A DNA stretch of 64,000 nucleotides from Corticium candelabrum (Eukaryota > Porifera > Homoscleromorpha > Homosclerophorida > Plakinidae): assembly GCF_963422355.1 (NCBI RefSeq), contig NC_085089.1, forward strand, positions 2,136,456-2,200,455, read 5' to 3'. The position numbers and the translations under genes were made by a program. Positions 56,244 through 64,000 of this stretch are shown piece after piece (position 1 is the first letter of the stretch; the number at the start of each line of letters is the position of its first letter). Under the pieces are notes generated by a model. It saw only the letters and a list, made by a program, of their open reading frames with translations, searched no databases and was not told the origin of the DNA.

Positions 56244-57786
56244 GTCATGTAGGTAGATGAGCTTCGACTTCCAAAGAAATTGATGTTTGGGAATTAAGGA
56301 AGACAAGACCTGGCCATGGAACAAAAAGCCAGGAGGTGGAGAGACTAATTATATAATCTTTACACTAGACGTTATGCCTCGAGCCAAATTGCACTTAGCT
56401 CGAGCCAACACCCTTTACACGAGGCCAAATTTGACCGGGCGCCTAGCTAGCTCAAGCCAAATCATCAATGTAAATCCGGTATTAGTCAGTCAAGATTTAG
56501 AGTCAGTAGGTGCCAAGGAAACCTGGTACACAGAGATACCAATGTAAGACAGGAAAGGGTGGTATATGAAGAACATATGTGCAGCAAACGTACTATCTCA
56601 AGGGGAAGATTACATCTATGAATGCAGGAGAACATTTCAATGATCACGCAACCTTCAAGGTGCGTGTGTGTGTGCGTGCAATTTACCCTGCTTGGTCAAT
56701 GGTCTTGCCAACCAAGTTATTGGTTGAAGTTTGGCACAAGTGAGAATGCCTCAAGGTTTAGTGTGGGTGGGTGGGTGGGTGTCCGTGCGTGTGTGCTTGC
56801 TTCCTGGAGTGGGTTTCTAACTTTCGAGTGAAGTCAAATGCGACAGCCTTTTCAGATATTGAACCTGAACCATTCAGGCACCGCTAAAGGTTATTGCAGA
56901 CATGTAGGACATGTGCATGATGCTTTGTCACATGAGCATTCAATACCGTTCTTCTGTTCATACTCGACAGTGCGTCAGTTAGTGCTATAAGTTAGGTAGT
57001 CTTTAGTACACTATAACTTATACTTTCGTAGAGTTAATTTACACAACTATCATATGCAACAAGCTTGCTCTTGCTGTATGGGAGCCAGAGAGGCCTTTTG
57101 ATTGGGGGAATCCTGAAATAACCGTAAAATACGTTTGTATATACAGTAATGTTAACGTTGAGTGAGCAATGTGCTAATAACAGCAATCCTGCGAAAAGAA
57201 GCATTACGTAGCCACCTAGCTGATGTTGTATGACCGCGTGCTGTACAATCAATCGTTTATGCAGATAGACAAGACAGATTGCGTGGTCAACATACCATCT
57301 TATCAAGCACTGACAGAATGCACTGTGAACTGTTGTGGAATGTATAGTCATATACGGTTGCGTATACATTCGATTTACATATTGAGAAAAATCTTTGAGT
57401 CTACTGGCTCGTGACAGCTGATATTAGTGCATGACAATAAAAAGGAATTGTTGATCTGAATTGCTTAACCGACTTCTTACCGTATTTTGCCAGAAACCAA
57501 GCTTGTTATACTGGTTATGGGTTGCAAATACGGATTCTTGATTGCTGGCAATTAGTGCAAGATGGGTATACGAACGGTGATTCAATTGTGGCGATCAAAG
57601 TGCATGCTAACGTCTAGTATATGCTGCATATCGTACCCAGAGAATTGAACCATGCAATATCGTCTACATGCAGAGAGGACAGTACTCGAAGTGGGAAACA
57701 GTTTGGACCACCAATACGTACAGCAATATTAATGTTGCATAGTAGATGGAGCCAAACTCAAGCTGACAACTTATTTTAACGTGCAG
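56081..57786. other. Intergenic, no gene seen
   Basis: Apart from GT and GGGT arrays, several open frames of 60-110 codons occur on both strands, none with recognisable domains or convincing splice context. Confidence 0.5.
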
Positions 57787-58115
57787 TTCTATACGCACGC
57801 CACGTACGGAGACAGTGTAATTGTATACACGTACCAACACTTCTACTGCAGTAAGTATATATACTTTCAGCTTAGCGACAAGGAGCGACTACACAGCAAT
57901 CTTAACTATACAACTAGATTAACGTGGTGTACGTATTGTTTGTACTTATAGAAGCCATTCGCGTTCTTATTCATAGAGAAACCAACAAACCAATTGCATG
58001 TAGTAAACTAACGCTATCGACCGCTGATACCCAAAGAAAAGTTGAGCGCCTTTCGCGACACTTCGCGCTCCAAACGGAAGATCAAACCATTTCTATTCGT
58101 CGAACCCTGCAATGA
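57787..58115 (+). CDS. Hypothetical C-terminal exons (weak)
   Basis: A candidate exon 57787-57851 (FYTHATYGDSVIVYTYQHFY, donor GTAAGT) joins in phase to 57951-58115 (AIRVLIHRETNKPIACSKLT ... RRTLQ, stop TGA). Splice sites are good and the second exon is richer in CpG and charged residues than its surroundings. I do not recognise the protein, and no upstream exons were found. It may be chance. Confidence 0.25.
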
Positions 58116-58617
58116 CGAATTATTAATGAGATTTAATTAACTAAAGGGGTAAACAACAGATGTATGAGAGATGCACACTTGATAAGAATTTCGAGAAGAA
58201 CTGAACTAAAAATAGCGAACAGCTGCATATTATAAGTATATTCGCAATTTTAAGAGTTTCATGATTTCTAGATCAAACTGTATGTTATGTGCATATTAGC
58301 AATTTTTCCAAGATTTATGATTTTGAGATCACATTTCAGAGTACATATATATATATAGATCTAAGAACATGAACAATGTTATACAACATCGATCAAACAT
58401 AGCTAGCATGGTGTATGCGTGTACTTGAATACTATGTAGCTACAGGGAGCGAATCCATGCCGACGAACAGTAGCTAATGGGGAAATGATACCATACAACC
58501 AACAATGAGAGTTCAGAGTTCAGAGGGAGGACTTACAAGTTTAGTTAAAGCACTTGTACCATCATCTATTCCACCATTTCAAGAGCTGAAGTCTTCTTGG
58601 AAGGACGGCAAAGTCAA
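58116..58617. promoter_or_regulatory. Upstream region of the tandem-repeat secreted protein
   Basis: AT-rich 5' flank. A (TA)n tract with TATATATATAG at about 58347 lies about 270 bp before the ATG. No coding similarity seen. Confidence 0.35.
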
Positions 58618-61600
58618 ATGGCAACTACTACAGAAATAATACTGATCATCATTTCAATTGCTGCTATTCAGCAAGTAGCAGCGACAGTTAATTCCGGCTG
58701 CGATGCCAGCACGTGCTGCTGCGTCAAGAGCGCCACTGCCACGCAGTCGGGCAACGAAGTCAGCGTGCAAGTCAGCCAGTCCGGTTCGCAATGCGGCGCT
58801 CATACGGCGGCGACGGTCACGTGTCACGTGGAGAGCGACACGGTCTGCATCGAGTCCGGCGACAATCCCAGCTTCGCCGTCTACAAGAGCGGCGCAATCG
58901 CCTACGTAGTCAAAGACCTGGACGACGACAGCTGCGACGCGCGAATGCGCTGTCAGTCGGGACCGTGCGCCGTCAGCACGTCGGATTGGGCCGGGCAGTA
59001 CGCAGAAACGAGCGACGCGCCGGCCACCTGGCCTCCGCGCTGCGATGCGCGGCAGTGCTGCTGTGCGGCGGCGGCCACCGTCTCCGGCAGCGGATCGGCG
59101 CTGACACTGACCTACAAGCCGGTAGCCGGCGCCAGCGGATGTCCGAGCAACGGGGCCAACGTGACGATGAGCTGCCGCGTACGAGGCGACCTCTACATGA
59201 CATGCGGCGACGTCAGCAGCGGCGTCCTGATAAGGAAACGGGGCAGCGGCCCCGTCACTTACGTCATCGCTCATCGGGACGCCTGCAACAGCGAGTTCGA
59301 GTGCATGGGCGGAGGCTGCAGCAGCAAGGGAGTCTTCACGGGACGCTACCGGGCCGTCGGCGTGACGGGCACTCCTCGGCCCACCACCGTATCCGCCACG
59401 TCAGCGACGACCGTTTCCGGCTGCGATGCCAGCACGTGCTGCTGCGTCAAGAGCGCCACTGCCACGCAGTCGGGCAACGAAGTCAGCGTGCAAGTCAGCC
59501 AGTCCGGTTCGCAATGCGGCGCTCATACGGCGGCGACGGTCACGTGTCACGTGGAGAGCGACACGGTCTGCATCGAGTCCGGCGACAATCCCAGCTTCGC
59601 CGTCTACAAGAGCGGCGCAATCGCCTACGTAGTCAAAGACCTGGACGACGACAGCTGCGACGCGCGAATGCGCTGTCAGTCGGGTCCGTGCGCCGTCAGC
59701 ACGTCGGATTGGGCCGGGCAGTACGCAGAAACGAGCGACGCGCCGGCCACCTGGCCTCCGCGCTGCGATGCGCGGCAGTGCTGCTGTGCGGCGGCGGCCA
59801 CCGTCTCCGGCAGCGGATCGGCGCTGACACTGACCTACAAGCCGGTAGCCGGCGCCAGCGGATGTCCGAGCAACGGGGCCAACGTGACGATGAGCTGCCG
59901 CGTACGAGGCGACCTCTACATGACATGCGGCGACGTCAGCAGCGGCGTCCTGATAAGGAAACGGGGCAGCGGCCCCGTCACTTACGTCATCGCTCATCGG
60001 GACGCCTGCAACAGCGAGTTCGAGTGCATGGGCGGAGGCTGCAGCAGCAAGGGAGTCTTCACGGGACGCTACCGGGCCGTCGGCGTGACGGGCACTCCTC
60101 GGCCCACCACCGTATCCGCCACGTCAGCGACGACCGTTTCCGGCTGCGATGCCAGCACGTGCTGCTGCGTCAAGAGCGCCACTGCCACGCAGTCGGGCAA
60201 CGAAGTCAGCGTGCAAGTCAGCCAGTCCGGTTCGCAATGCGGCGCTCATACGGCGGCGACGGTCACGTGTCACGTGGAGAGCGACACGGTCTGCATCGAG
60301 TCCGGCGACAATCCCAGCTTCGCCGTCTACAAGAGCGGCGCAATCGCCTACGTAGTCAAAGACCTGGACGACGACAGCTGCGACGCGCGAATGCGCTGTC
60401 AGTCGGGTCCGTGCGCCGTCAGCACGTCGGATTGGGCCGGGCAGTACGCAGAAACGAGCGACGCGCCGGCCACCTGGCCTCCGCGCTGCGATGCGCGGCA
60501 GTGCTGCTGTGCGGCGGCGGCCACCGTCTCCGGCAGCGGATCGGCGCTGACACTGACCTACAAGCCGGTAGCCGGCGCCAGCGGATGTCCGAGCAACGGG
60601 GCCAACGTGACGATGAGCTGCCGCGTACGAGGCGACCTCTACATGACATGCGGCGACGTCAGCAGCGGCGTCCTGATAAGGAAACGGGGCAGCGGCCCCG
60701 TCACTTACGTCATCGCTCATCGGGACGCCTGCAACAGCGAGTTCGAGTGCATGGGCGGAGGCTGCAGCAGCAAGGGAGTCTTCACGGGACGCTACCGGGC
60801 CGTCGGCGTGACGGGCACTCCTCGGCCCACCACCGTATCCGCCACGTCAGCGACGACCGTTTCCGGCTGCGATGCCAGCACGTGCTGCTGCGTCAAGAGC
60901 GCCACTGCCACGCAGTCGGGCAACGAAGTCAGCGTGCAAGTCAGCCAGTCCGGTTCGCAATGCGGCGCTCATACGGCGGCGACGGTCACGTGTCACGTGG
61001 AGAGCGACACGGTCTGCATCGAGTCCGGCGACAATCCCAGCTTCGCCGTCTACAAGAGCGGCGCAATCGCCTACGTAGTCAAAGACCTGGACGACGACAG
61101 CTGCGACGCGCGAATGCGCTGTCAGTCGGGACCGTGCGCCGTCAGCACGTCGGATTGGGCCGGGCAGTACGCAGAAACGAGCGACGCGCCGGCCACCTGG
61201 CCTCCGCGCTGCGATGCGCGGCAGTGCTGCTGTGCGGCGGCGGCCACCGTCTCCGGCAGCGGATCGGCGCTGACACTGACCTACAAGCCGGTAGCCGGCG
61301 CCAGCGGATGTCCGAGCAACGGGGCCAACGTGACGATGAGCTGCCGCGTACGAGGCGACCTCTACATGACATGCGGCGACGTCAGCAGCGGCGTCCTGAT
61401 AAGGAAACGGGGCAGCGGCCCCGTCACTTACGTCATCGCTCATCGGGACGCCTGCAACAGCGAGTTCGAGTGCATGGGCGGAGGCTGCAGCAGCAAGGGA
61501 GTCTTCACGGGACGCTACCGGGCCGTCGGCGTGACGGGCACTCCTCGGCCCACCACCGTATCCGCCACGTCAGCGACGACCGTTTCCGGCTGCGATGCCA

Positions 61601-64000
61601 GCACGTGCTGCTGCGTCAAGAGCGCCACTGCCACGCAGTCGGGCAACGAAGTCAGCGTGCAAGTCAGCCAGTCCGGTTCGCAATGCGGCGCTCATACGGC
61701 GGCGACGGTCACGTGTCACGTGGAGAGCGACACGGTCTGCATCGAGTCCGGCGACAATCCCAGCTTCGCCGTCTACAAGAGCGGCGCAATCGCCTACGTA
61801 GTCAAAGACCTGGACGACGACAGCTGCGACGCGCGAATGCGCTGTCAGTCGGGTCCGTGCGCCGTCAGCACGTCGGATTGGGCCGGGCAGTACGCAGAAA
61901 CGAGCGACGCGCCGGCCACCTGGCCTCCGCGCTGCGATGCGCGGCAGTGCTGCTGTGCGGCGGCGGCCACCGTCTCCGGCAGCGGATCGGCGCTGACACT
62001 GACCTACAAGCCGGTAGCCGGCGCCAGCGGATGTCCGAGCAACGGGGCCAACGTGACGATGAGCTGCCGCGTACGAGGCGACCTCTACATGACATGCGGC
62101 GACGTCAGCAGCGGCGTCCTGATAAGGAAACGGGGCAGCGGCCCCGTCACTTACGTCATCGCTCATCGGGACGCCTGCAACAGCGAGTTCGAGTGCATGG
62201 GCGGAGGCTGCAGCAGCAAGGGAGTCTTCACGGGACGCTACCGGGCCGTCGGCGTGACGGGCACTCCTCGGCCCACCACCGTATCCGCCACGTCAGCGAC
62301 GACCGTTTCCGGCTGCGATGCCAGCACGTGCTGCTGCGTCAAGAGCGCCACTGCCACGCAGTCGGGCAACGAAGTCAGCGTGCAAGTCAGCCAGTCCGGT
62401 TCGCAATGCGGCGCTCATACGGCGGCGACGGTCACGTGTCACGTGGAGAGCGACACGGTCTGCATCGAGTCCGGCGACAATCCCAGCTTCGCCGTCTACA
62501 AGAGCGGCGCAATCGCCTACGTAGTCAAAGACCTGGACGACGACAGCTGCGACGCGCGAATGCGCTGTCAGTCGGGTCCGTGCGCCGTCAGCACGTCGGA
62601 TTGGGCCGGGCAGTACGCAGAAACGAGCGACGCGCCGGCCACCTGGCCTCCGCGCTGCGATGCGCGGCAGTGCTGCTGTGCGGCGGCGGCCACCGTCTCC
62701 GGCAGCGGATCGGCGCTGACACTGACCTACAAGCCGGTAGCCGGCGCCAGCGGATGTCCGAGCAACGGGGCCAACGTGACGATGAGCTGCCGCGTACGAG
62801 GCGACCTCTACATGACATGCGGCGACGTCAGCAGCGGCGTCCTGATAAGGAAACGGGGCAGCGGCCCCGTCACTTACGTCATCGCTCATCGGGACGCCTG
62901 CAACAGCGAGTTCGAGTGCATGGGCGGAGGCTGCAGCAGCAAGGGAGTCTTCACGGGACGCTACCGGGCCGTCGGCGTGACGGGCACTCCTCGGCCCACC
63001 ACCGTATCCGCCACGTCAGCGACGACCGTTTCCGGCTGCGATGCCAGCACGTGCTGCTGCGTCAAGAGCGCCACTGCCACGCAGTCGGGCAACGAAGTCA
63101 GCGTGCAAGTCAGCCAGTCCGGTTCGCAATGCGGCGCTCATACGGCGGCGACGGTCACGTGTCACGTGGAGAGCGACACGGTCTGCATCGAGTCCGGCGA
63201 CAATCCCAGCTTCGCCGTCTACAAGAGCGGCGCAATCGCCTACGTAGTCAAAGACCTGGACGACGACAGCTGCGACGCGCGAATGCGCTGTCAGTCGGGT
63301 CCGTGCGCCGTCAGCACGTCGGATTGGGCCGGGCAGTACGCAGAAACGAGCGACGCGCCGGCCACCTGGCCTCCGCGCTGCGATGCGCGGCAGTGCTGCT
63401 GTGCGGCGGCGGCCACCGTCTCCGGCAGCGGATCGGCGCTGACACTGACCTACAAGCCGGTAGCCGGCGCCAGCGGATGTCCGAGCAACGGGGCCAACGT
63501 GACGATGAGCTGCCGCGTACGAGGCGACCTCTACATGACATGCGGCGACGTCAGCAGCGGCGTCCTGATAAGGAAACGGGGCAGCGGCCCCGTCACTTAC
63601 GTCATCGCTCATCGGGACGCCTGCAACAGCGAGTTCGAGTGCATGGGCGGAGGCTGCAGCAGCAAGGGAGTCTTCACGGGACGCTACCGGGCCGTCGGCG
63701 TGACGGGCACTCCTCGGCCCACCACCGTATCCGCCACGTCAGCGACGACCGTTTCCGGCTGCGATGCCAGCACGTGCTGCTGCGTCAAGAGCGCCACTGC
63801 CACGCAGTCGGGCAACGAAGTCAGCGTGCAAGTCAGCCAGTCCGGTTCGCAATGCGGCGCTCATACGGCGGCGACGGTCACGTGTCACGTGGAGAGCGAC
63901 ACGGTCTGCATCGAGTCCGGCGACAATCCCAGCTTCGCCGTCTACAAGAGCGGCGCAATCGCCTACGTAGTCAAAGACCTGGACGACGACAGCTGCGACG
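58618..64000 (+). CDS. Giant secreted cysteine-rich tandem-repeat protein, 3' end beyond window
   Basis: From the ATG at 58618 one frame stays open to the window end, 1794 codons, with no intron visible. Residues 1-22 (MATTTEIILIIISIAAIQQV then AA) form a signal peptide; no membrane segment follows. From 58699 the protein consists of 241-residue units, seven complete and one partial. Each unit is two related halves, of 114 and 127 residues, opening CDASTCCC and CDARQCCC, each with ten cysteines in matching order and ending in a WAGQY / FTGRY segment. The second half has an N-glycosylation sequon (NVT) and a Thr/Ser/Pro-rich linker (TGTPRPTTVSATSATTVSG). The body is strongly GC-rich with codons ending mostly in C or G, unlike every neighbour. 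An extracellular, disulfide-bonded structural, adhesive or recognition role is plausible; a beta-sandwich (Ig-like) fold is only a guess. I do not recognise the family. Confidence 0.85.
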   Translation, partial: MATTTEIILIIISIAAIQQVAATVNSGCDASTCCCVKSATATQSGNEVSVQVSQSGSQCGAHTAATVTCHVESDTVCIESGDNPSFAVYKSGAIAYVVKDLDDDSCDARMRCQSGPCAVSTSDWAGQYAETSDAPATWPPRCDARQCCCAAAATVSGSGSALTLTYKPVAGASGCPSNGANVTMSCRVRGDLYMTCGDVSSGVLIRKRGSGPVTYVIAHRDACNSEFECMGGGCSSKGVFTGRYRAVGVTGTPRPTTVSATSATTVSGCDASTCCCVKSATATQSGNEVSVQVSQSGSQCGAHTAATVTCHVESDTVCIESGDNPSFAVYKSGAIAYVVKDLDDDSCDARMRCQSGPCAVSTSDWAGQYAETSDAPATWPPRCDARQCCCAAAATVSGSGSALTLTYKPVAGASGCPSNGANVTMSCRVRGDLYMTCGDVSSGVLIRKRGSGPVTYVIAHRDACNSEFECMGGGCSSKGVFTGRYRAVGVTGTPRPTTVSATSATTVSGCDASTCCCVKSATATQSGNEVSVQVSQSGSQCGAHTAATVTCHVESDTVCIESGDNPSFAVYKSGAIAYVVKDLDDDSCDARMRCQSGPCAVSTSDWAGQYAETSDAPATWPPRCDARQCCCAAAATVSGSGSALTLTYKPVAGASGCPSNGANVTMSCRVRGDLYMTCGDVSSGVLIRKRGSGPVTYVIAHRDACNSEFECMGGGCSSKGVFTGRYRAVGVTGTPRPTTVSATSATTVSGCDASTCCCVKSATATQSGNEVSVQVSQSGSQCGAHTAATVTCHVESDTVCIESGDNPSFAVYKSGAIAYVVKDLDDDSCDARMRCQSGPCAVSTSDWAGQYAETSDAPATWPPRCDARQCCCAAAATVSGSGSALTLTYKPVAGASGCPSNGANVTMSCRVRGDLYMTCGDVSSGVLIRKRGSGPVTYVIAHRDACNSEFECMGGGCSSKGVFTGRYRAVGVTGTPRPTTVSATSATTVSGCDASTCCCVKSATATQSGNEVSVQVSQSGSQCGAHTAATVTCHVESDTVCIESGDNPSFAVYKSGAIAYVVKDLDDDSCDARMRCQSGPCAVSTSDWAGQYAETSDAPATWPPRCDARQCCCAAAATVSGSGSALTLTYKPVAGASGCPSNGANVTMSCRVRGDLYMTCGDVSSGVLIRKRGSGPVTYVIAHRDACNSEFECMGGGCSSKGVFTGRYRAVGVTGTPRPTTVSATSATTVSGCDASTCCCVKSATATQSGNEVSVQVSQSGSQCGAHTAATVTCHVESDTVCIESGDNPSFAVYKSGAIAYVVKDLDDDSCDARMRCQSGPCAVSTSDWAGQYAETSDAPATWPPRCDARQCCCAAAATVSGSGSALTLTYKPVAGASGCPSNGANVTMSCRVRGDLYMTCGDVSSGVLIRKRGSGPVTYVIAHRDACNSEFECMGGGCSSKGVFTGRYRAVGVTGTPRPTTVSATSATTVSGCDASTCCCVKSATATQSGNEVSVQVSQSGSQCGAHTAATVTCHVESDTVCIESGDNPSFAVYKSGAIAYVVKDLDDDSCDARMRCQSGPCAVSTSDWAGQYAETSDAPATWPPRCDARQCCCAAAATVSGSGSALTLTYKPVAGASGCPSNGANVTMSCRVRGDLYMTCGDVSSGVLIRKRGSGPVTYVIAHRDACNSEFECMGGGCSSKGVFTGRYRAVGVTGTPRPTTVSATSATTVSGCDASTCCCVKSATATQSGNEVSVQVSQSGSQCGAHTAATVTCHVESDTVCIESGDNPSFAVYKSGAIAYVVKDLDDDSCD
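58699..64000 (+). repeat. 723-bp coding tandem array, at least 7.3 units
   Basis: Units start (TGC of CDASTCCC) at 58699, 59422, 60145, 60868, 61591, 62314, 63037 and 63760; the last is cut by the window. Units appear identical apart from one third-codon-position site (GGA or GGT before CCG; 58971 in unit 1). Period 723 is divisible by three, so the frame is preserved. Confidence 0.97.

Noticed and set aside
57034-57414. Open frames of 111 (minus) and 63 (plus) codons
   Set aside because: Overlapping on opposite strands, no domain, no splice support; one has a hydrophobic stretch that mimics a signal peptide.
58654-63612. Repeated 198-206-codon open frames on the minus strand of the 723-bp array
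   Set aside because: They are antisense shadows of the GC-rich repeat units: same period, no signal peptide, no family match, and the plus frame is continuous over all units with a signal peptide.
58699-64000. CRISPR array or satellite interpretation of the tandem repeat
   Set aside because: Units are 723 bp with no spacers, open in one frame, with conserved cysteines and a signal peptide in front; it is coding, in animal DNA.
58618-64000. Bacterial contamination as explanation of the GC-rich array
   Set aside because: It is continuous with an AT-rich 5' flank and a eukaryote-like signal peptide, and the first codons share the local composition. Long reads could still overturn this.

Overview
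The window is animal nuclear DNA: intron-rich, AT-rich, full of TTAATTAA-type stretches, long CA/GT microsatellites and short terminal-inverted-repeat elements. The genes are metazoan (class B scavenger receptor, renalase, PM20D2-type M20 peptidases, RNF41-like RING protein, CTR9, synaptotagmin-like protein, Rab GTPase, FAU). An early-branching invertebrate such as a sponge would fit, but that is an inference from gene style, not proven by any marker here.

Layout. 1-3147 is one copy of a segmental duplication whose other copy lies at 23440-26579. The left copy holds the last five exons of a CD36-family receptor (+) and a renalase lacking its FAD-binding first exon (-). It abuts a lone first exon of an RNF41-like ubiquitin ligase (-). 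3864-7182 holds two tandem two-exon M20 peptidase genes. 7183-11400 is a graveyard: a decayed EGF/transmembrane gene, a piggyBac remnant with a repetitive linker, and a small Ty3/Gypsy fossil. 11443-14786 is a third M20 gene (-) with a dead hAT element in its intron. 16075-25204 is the complete 11-exon CD36-family gene, followed tail-to-tail by a complete renalase (26838-25544). 36008-27400 is a 25-exon CTR9, divergent from a fourth M20 gene (36286-39285). Then come a single-exon synaptotagmin-like gene (40030-41475), an 8-exon Rab (41851-47254), FAU (47870-47406), and a six-exon, probably GPI-anchored, folate-receptor-like protein (52907-48130) whose introns are loaded with DNA-transposon MITEs. 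A Kazal-type gene (about 53876-56080) and a doubtful small gene (57787-58115) follow.

The right end (58618 to beyond 64000) is the most unusual part: a signal peptide followed by one uninterrupted, GC-rich reading frame made of near-identical 723-bp (241-residue) units. Seven complete units and part of an eighth are visible, and the array runs off the window. Each unit is itself two diverged halves, each with the same ten-cysteine pattern opening CDAxxCCC. I do not recognise the family; it looks like a large secreted, disulfide-rich repeat protein under very recent expansion or homogenisation.

Working together: the four M20 genes and the renalase belong to families known for metabolite repair (removal of carnosine-synthase side products; rescue of aberrant NAD(P)H isomers). 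CTR9, Rab and FAU are housekeeping genes. Exon boundaries below were read by eye from GT/AG sites, family homology and phase consistency; none has transcript support here.
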